This document shows, one piece after another, positions 59,750-64,000 of a DNA stretch of 64,000 bases. The notes below the pieces were generated by a model. That model was not told the DNA's origin. It worked only from the letters and a program-made list of their open reading frames with translations, and searched no databases. The number at the start of each line of letters is the position of its first letter. Positions within the stretch are counted from its first letter, which is position 1. A program made the translations under genes and the position numbers. Source of the stretch: Leuctra nigra (taxonomy: Eukaryota; Arthropoda; Insecta; Plecoptera; Leuctridae); assembly GCA_934045905.1 (NCBI GenBank), contig OW203771.1:4526001-4590000 (forward strand), given 5' to 3'.

Positions 59750-59900
59750 CCCCAAGTCTTGAAATCGGCGTTTTGAAACAGTTTACGTTTTCATGGTATA
59801 AAACGTGAAAAAAAATGAAGACCATAAGGATTAGTTGTCAACTTTTTGGTTTTAAACAAAATAAACGTGAACGTTTTCAAAACGCCTATTTCAAGGTACA
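59750..59900. mobile_element. Second, related MITE directly adjacent
   Basis: Inverted ends CTTGAAATCGGCGTTTTGAA / TTTTCAAAACGCCTATTTCAAG; shares TTGTCAACT and GTTTTGAAA words with the preceding element. It may be an older copy. Confidence 0.6.
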
Positions 59901-60375
59901 ATTGTATCAATACTTACTTGTAAATATCTGATAATGCAATGCACAGTACTGATCTATGGGAAAGTATATAAAATATATTTGTGTTCTTATTCCAAAGAAA
60001 TAAGAAAGCCAAATTACATATTTATATAATTGTGTGCCAAAATTCGATGCAAAGAAACACCATAACAACATTAAGTCAACTTTAGGTTGAGTTTGAACAA
60101 AACTTGTATGATTTTTGGATGTGCTACTTCTGAAATGCAAAATATTATTTTCTCTCAAGTTTTATTTATTTATTTTATTTTATTTATTTATTTCAACAAA
60201 GGACATGTTCAGTATTACAGTAATGCAATTAAAAAACAATGTATATGTCATGTCAATAAAACGAAACATTCAAGTCGTAAGTATTATCATACCCGTCACA
60301 TTTACACATATGTATATATATGCTTTAGAATAATATTAACGACATTGTCACAATAATCAAACATATTTATATGCG
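59901..60375. other. Intergenic, AT-rich
   Basis: No gene; includes the LINE-tail-like (TTTA)n run near 60159-60195. Confidence 0.4.
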
Positions 60376-60490
60376 GGTCGGCAGCTACATTGCAAGAGTG
60401 AAGGGAAGAGTGTCAGGATGTCAGGATGGATGGTGGACAGGACGCGGTCGTGGCCTATCAATAGGGAACCCTCTCAGCATTTGACTCTAC
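60376..60490 (-). mobile_element. SINE fragment, reverse orientation
   Basis: GGACGCGGTCGTGGCCTATC and GGGAACCCTCTCAGCATTTG are the reverse of the SINE body (AATGCTGG...TAGGCCACGACCGCC). Confidence 0.65.
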
Positions 60491-60949
60491 TTGCTCCGTG
60501 TCACGTTATGACTCAGTTTCAGTTTCAATTTATTTCTAGGTGTTTTAGTGTTTAAATGGATCGTTTACTATTCTACAAAGCTAATACTTTGAGAATCATT
60601 GAAGCCGTATGGCATAATCAAAAAATACTCTTATATAAATAAAAATTTGCATGTATAAAATGAAATGTTTCCAATTAAGTCTGATTATGGCTGCATAAAA
60701 CTATAAATATAAAAACTAACAACTTGTGTGTGATGAAAAAATAAATATTTGAATTATCTGAAAATTATAATATAAAATTATTGAATTATAATATTTCTTT
60801 ATCTGCTAAAAGTGGATTATGTTGAACTAGCTGAACCGACCGGCGTAGATCGAAAATTAGTTTTCTGGAGGTGCGAATGCTGGTAGCTTGTTAATGACGA
60901 CTCAGAACTATTTGAGACAATGAAATGAGTATGGAATGAAACTTGTTAC
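60491..60949. other. Intergenic, AT-rich
   Basis: No gene or element recognised beyond a possible LINE-tail word near 60530. Confidence 0.4.
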
Positions 60950-61050
60950 TCGGAACTATCCCAGCATTTGGCTCTCGACTGAGAGAAACTACAACGAAAG
61001 AAGTAGTTTCAACCGGGGAGTCGAACCCTGACCTCCAGAGTGTCGCATGT
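60950..61050 (-). mobile_element. SINE 5' half, reverse orientation
   Basis: On the minus strand it reads GGGTTCGACTCCCC (B-box-like), then TCTCTCAGTCGAGAGCCAAATGCTGGGATAG, matching the SINE head-to-middle region. Confidence 0.6.
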
Positions 61051-61282
61051 GATATCCCCTCCTCCCCCTCCACCCTCCTCTCGTCGTGAGCTCGCACAGG
61101 AGTTTTGTGTTTTGTTCACTCACTTCTGCTCGGAAACATTTAACCTCATTTTAAAACTCTCCCAGGTGAGGTGTGGCACTGATCCAGGGAGGGGGGGGGG
61201 GGTTATTCCTGGAATCATCACTGTATGTTTCTGATGAGTGACTTGATATGAGTACATTTTATAAAATGTTAAACGCATTATT

Positions 61283-62180
61283 GAGCGAGCGAAGCGAGCG
61301 ACTCCTTTTGACTCTTTTGACACGGACCTCTGTTTTTTTGTTTTTGTTTTTGTTTTTGTTTTTTTTGGCTGTTGACTGGAGCAATAGAAGTCGCACCGTT
61401 TCACCGATCGGCCTGAAATTTTGCACACATGTAGAGACAACCTTCTCTGTTTGCTGACCCCAATTTTTTTTGAAATCCATTGATTGGTTAAAATTTAAAT
61501 AAACATCTCCTGATAGGCTGAAAAATGAAAATGGTCTTTGACAAATGTGATCAACCTTATATTTTGCATGGTCATTAAGACCTACATTGTCTCTTATTTT
61601 ACAAATTTTCAGCCAAATCCTCCCATTGGTTAAAATTTAAAAAAAATATTTCATGTGCTTTTTGAAATTTAAACCAGAACCGTTTGACCGATCAACTTAA
61701 AAAATTGCATGGTCATCGGGTCCAACATTATCTGTTTTTTTGACAATTTTCAGACTAAACTGTGTTTAAATTCAAAAGTTATGGACAGTTTACGGATATT
61801 TTGCGTGTTGGCTGTAATATTTCTCGAATTTCACATTTCACGGCATCTTCGAATCTTCACTTCAAGGTTGTTAGAGCAGAAACTTTCAAACGTATATTAT
61901 GAAACTGATATGACCGTTTAAATATTTTTTGAACGAGATCCTGTGATTTTTGTAAATTAACAAGGAATCGTTCAATCATAAAGGTTCAATCGATCTTAAA
62001 ACTTTGCGTGGTTATTGGGACCAATATTTTAGGAATTGTTGGAGATTTTCATACAAGTCTGTGACGAAATTCAAGAATTATTGGCTTTTAAGGACATTTT
62101 CGATCAACAGAATTTCGGTTCGAGGTGTTGCTCGTATCCGTGCTCGCTCATCAACGCGTTACTCAGAGCGTTTTCCTAGT
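61283..62180 (+). repeat. Repeat family R1, longest copy (~898 bp)
   Basis: Starts GAGCGAGCGAAGCGAGCGAC and ends CGTGCTCGCTCATCAACGCG then TTACTCAGAGCGTTTTCC. It aligns closely with 30121-30925. Related internal blocks start near 61394, 61546, 61678 and 61984. The 9-bp words TGAGCGAGC and GCTCGCTCA near the two ends are inverted. Confidence 0.85.
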
Positions 62181-62514
62181 AATAAGGTATTTCCTATTTG
62201 ATATTCCTAATTTGACTCATTTTCTCAAATGATACTTCATCTCTCCTGTTCCATAATAGTAAGTGGCAAGGACTCAAGGTAGGGAGTCAGGTATTATTAC
62301 ATTTTTATCTCTCAGTTCAAAAATCAGCAGAAAATCAAAGAGCTATTCTTCGTTTCTTTTGGAAATGTGGTGTTATTGAATTTACTTTTACTTCGTGTTT
62401 ACAAAAAAATATTGGCGCAAACTGCATTATTTATAAAATAACATAGGATACACCAATTTGTTCACAAATATTACCATTGAACAATTCATGAACAAACACA
62501 TGGATAATATTTCT
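62181..62514. other. Intergenic, AT-rich
   Basis: No gene or repeat recognised. Confidence 0.4.
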
Positions 62515-62710
62515 GGGCTGGATTCACAAAGAAGTATAACTTTATGACCAAAAAAACTATAATCAATATTAGCTTGTACTGTTTAACCGTCATATTATCT
62601 TTAAGAATTTAATTGTACAAATCGCCATTTATAACGATAAAATACTAAGTTTTAACATTGTAATATTATGGTAATAGAGATATTAGTAATTATAATGCTA
62701 TACCGGCATC
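62515..62710. mobile_element. MITE-like element, copy 2
   Basis: Begins GCTGGATTCACAAAGAAGTA and matches 31798-32010 over most of its length (AAATCGCCATTTATAACGAT and flanks). Confidence 0.6.
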
Positions 62711-62796
62711 CGGTATAGGGCTTAAAACCTATGTTTATGCTATTATTCCAGTCACGCCTGATAAAATATTTTATAGAAAAACGCAATGAAAATGGG

Positions 62797-63249
62797 TTAA
62801 GACGGCTGAGTAGTGAACGTGGTCTTGAAGAGTTTTTTAATCGGTTTTTATCAATATCTTTTACCAATGTATTTGTTAGCAAAATAGGGCTTTGTACGAG
62901 TATTCAGAACAGTTCAATGAAAATAATTTCATAGTTTCGAATAAGTTATTAGTTTTATTTTGTCCAACAGATGTTTAGTCCCATAATTTTACTAATTTTC
63001 GGGCACTAAACGTCTGTAAGACAAAGTAAATCTAATAAACCATTACAAGCTATGGAATTATTTTCATTGAACTGTTCTGAATACTCGTACACAGCCTTAT
63101 TTTGTTAACAATTAAATTGGTAAAAGATATATGTTGAGTGACTGTGAGTCTACGGTACGACTTGGCTGAGTGGAGCGACCGCTCCACTAGATTGATAAAA
63201 ATCGATTAAAAAACTATTCAAGGTCAAACTCACTACTCAGCCGTCTTAA
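62797..63249. mobile_element. Palindromic MITE bounded by TTAA
   Basis: Ends are TTAAGACGGCTGAGTAGTG and its inverse CACTACTCAGCCGTCTTAA. The centre of symmetry lies near 63000. Arms share GAACAGTTCAATGAAAATAA / TTATTTTCATTGAACTGTTC. A related half-element lies at 42085-42235. Confidence 0.72.
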
Positions 63250-63356
63250 TATAACAGAAAAACATTTCTATATGGATACTTGCACTTGTATAACAGAGTT
63301 TTTTTTACGTTTCGCTCATTGTTTTTACCCCTCAGTGCTTCACTTGAAATGATACA

Positions 63357-63737
63357 TTAATGTGGCGTCGTCTGGAATGCGATGCTCTCGATCCATCTTC
63401 TGTACTCGGACACTCTGGTAAACGCCGCCACATGATCCGACTGACATTTACTGCCGGAGTTGGCTCTTGGTCGATGTGCCACACTGGCTATGCCTCGGAC
63501 GTAGTACCTCTTCCCTCTGGCCGTCTCCTGAGGGAACACGTAGGCTCCTCCCGAATCCCCGGGACAGATGCTGGTGCTCTGGTTCCTGAACCCGGCGCAG
63601 ATCTTGTCGTGTGTCAAGTACTTCTGGAACTTCGCCTCGACGACGTCCATGCAATCCTCCACGGGGATGTAGGGAAGCTGGACGGACTTCAGCACATTGC
63701 TTCGCTCGTTGTGTTCGGTGACGCCCCAGCCAGAAAT
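63357..63737 (-). CDS. Trypsin-fold serine protease, last coding exon (partial gene)
   Basis: The acceptor is GTTTAG|ATT (exon start 63737) and the stop TAA is at 63357-63359, 126 codons. It encodes ISGWGVTEHNERS, the substrate-loop cysteine (VEDCMDVV), KICAGF, the catalytic CPGDSGGAYVFPQ and VAAFTRVSEYRRWIESI. The residue six before the catalytic Ser is Ser, not Asp, pointing away from trypsin-like and towards chymotrypsin-like specificity. The usual SWG after the active site is SVA. The His and Asp of the triad lie in upstream exons beyond 63737 and outside the window. Extracellular, probably an S1 protease of haemolymph or gut. Confidence 0.85.
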   Translation of the reverse strand: MSGWGVTEHNERSNVLKSVQLPYIPVEDCMDVVEAKFQKYLTHDKICAGFRNQSTSICPGDSGGAYVFPQETARGKRYYVRGIASVAHRPRANSGSKCQSDHVAAFTRVSEYRRWIESIAFQTTPH

Positions 63738-63891
63738 CTAAACGGAGAATATTGTGGATGTGTATTTTATTTGTAGGTTATGAATGTAATCACATGTGCA
63801 ACTGTTTTCTTGCAAGAGATAGGTATATATTTTCTTGCGTGTTAGAAGGCAAAATCAATTTTTAGGCTGCAATTGATTTTGAAAAATAATT

Positions 63892-64000
63892 GAGCGAGCG
63901 AAGCGAGCGTCTCCTTTTGGCTCTTTTGGCACGGACCTCTGTTTTTTCTGTGGCTGAGGCTATAAAGGTTAGAGTTTTTTTTCGATCGAGCTGAAATTTT
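63892..64000 (+). repeat. Repeat family R1, start of a copy cut by the window end
   Basis: GAGCGAGCGAAGCGAGCGTC, then CTCTTTTGGCACGGACCTCT and a GATCGAGCTGAAATTTT block, as in the other copies. Confidence 0.75.

Overview
The window looks like AT-rich nuclear DNA from an insect, probably a hemipteran. It holds a seven-transmembrane odorant receptor gene of the insect type, a Methuselah-like receptor, spliced genes with GT-AG introns, and dense non-LTR retrotransposons, tRNA-derived SINEs and palindromic MITEs. I did not identify the species. Nothing bacterial, and no rRNA, tRNA gene or CRISPR array, was seen.

Layout. (1) 1-6540: a dispersed repeat, a hAT-type MITE with a clean 8-bp target duplication, then one long intronless plus-strand gene (1820-6340). 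Its ~1506-aa product carries a central NACHT NTPase, a degenerate ankyrin stretch, and two copies of a ~420-residue module whose start resembles a PD-(D/E)XK nuclease fold. This is the most unusual gene in the window. (2) 9183-9370: first exon of a possible secreted chitin-binding protein. (3) 11007-33333, minus strand: a five-exon Methuselah-like GPCR. Splice phases agree at every junction, but the TM5 exon contains a 128-bp internal tandem duplication that breaks the frame. (4) 12833-25578, plus strand: an odorant receptor gene lying wholly inside the ~14.6-kb last intron of that GPCR. It has a 99-bp in-frame minisatellite in intracellular loop 2, and its third intron holds a LINE inside another LINE. 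(5) 34440-39180: an apparently intact two-ORF Jockey-type LINE. (6) 39200-47100: tandem repeats and MITEs, with no host gene seen. (7) 47105-50165: a SINE split by a truncated LINE. (8) 50642-55285, plus strand: a four-exon adhesion GPCR with signal peptide, C-type-lectin-like N-terminus, GPS motif and 7TM. (9) 55744-63350: TE remnants and repeats. (10) 63357-63737, minus strand: the last coding exon of a trypsin-fold serine protease whose other exons lie outside the window.

The host genes do not form a pathway. Two are cell-surface GPCRs, one is a chemosensory channel subunit, one is a partial secreted protease, one a partial secreted binding protein, and one a STAND/NLR-like NTPase that could act in innate defence. 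Frames, motifs and splice phases were read directly from the sequence. Family names come from motif recognition without a database search.
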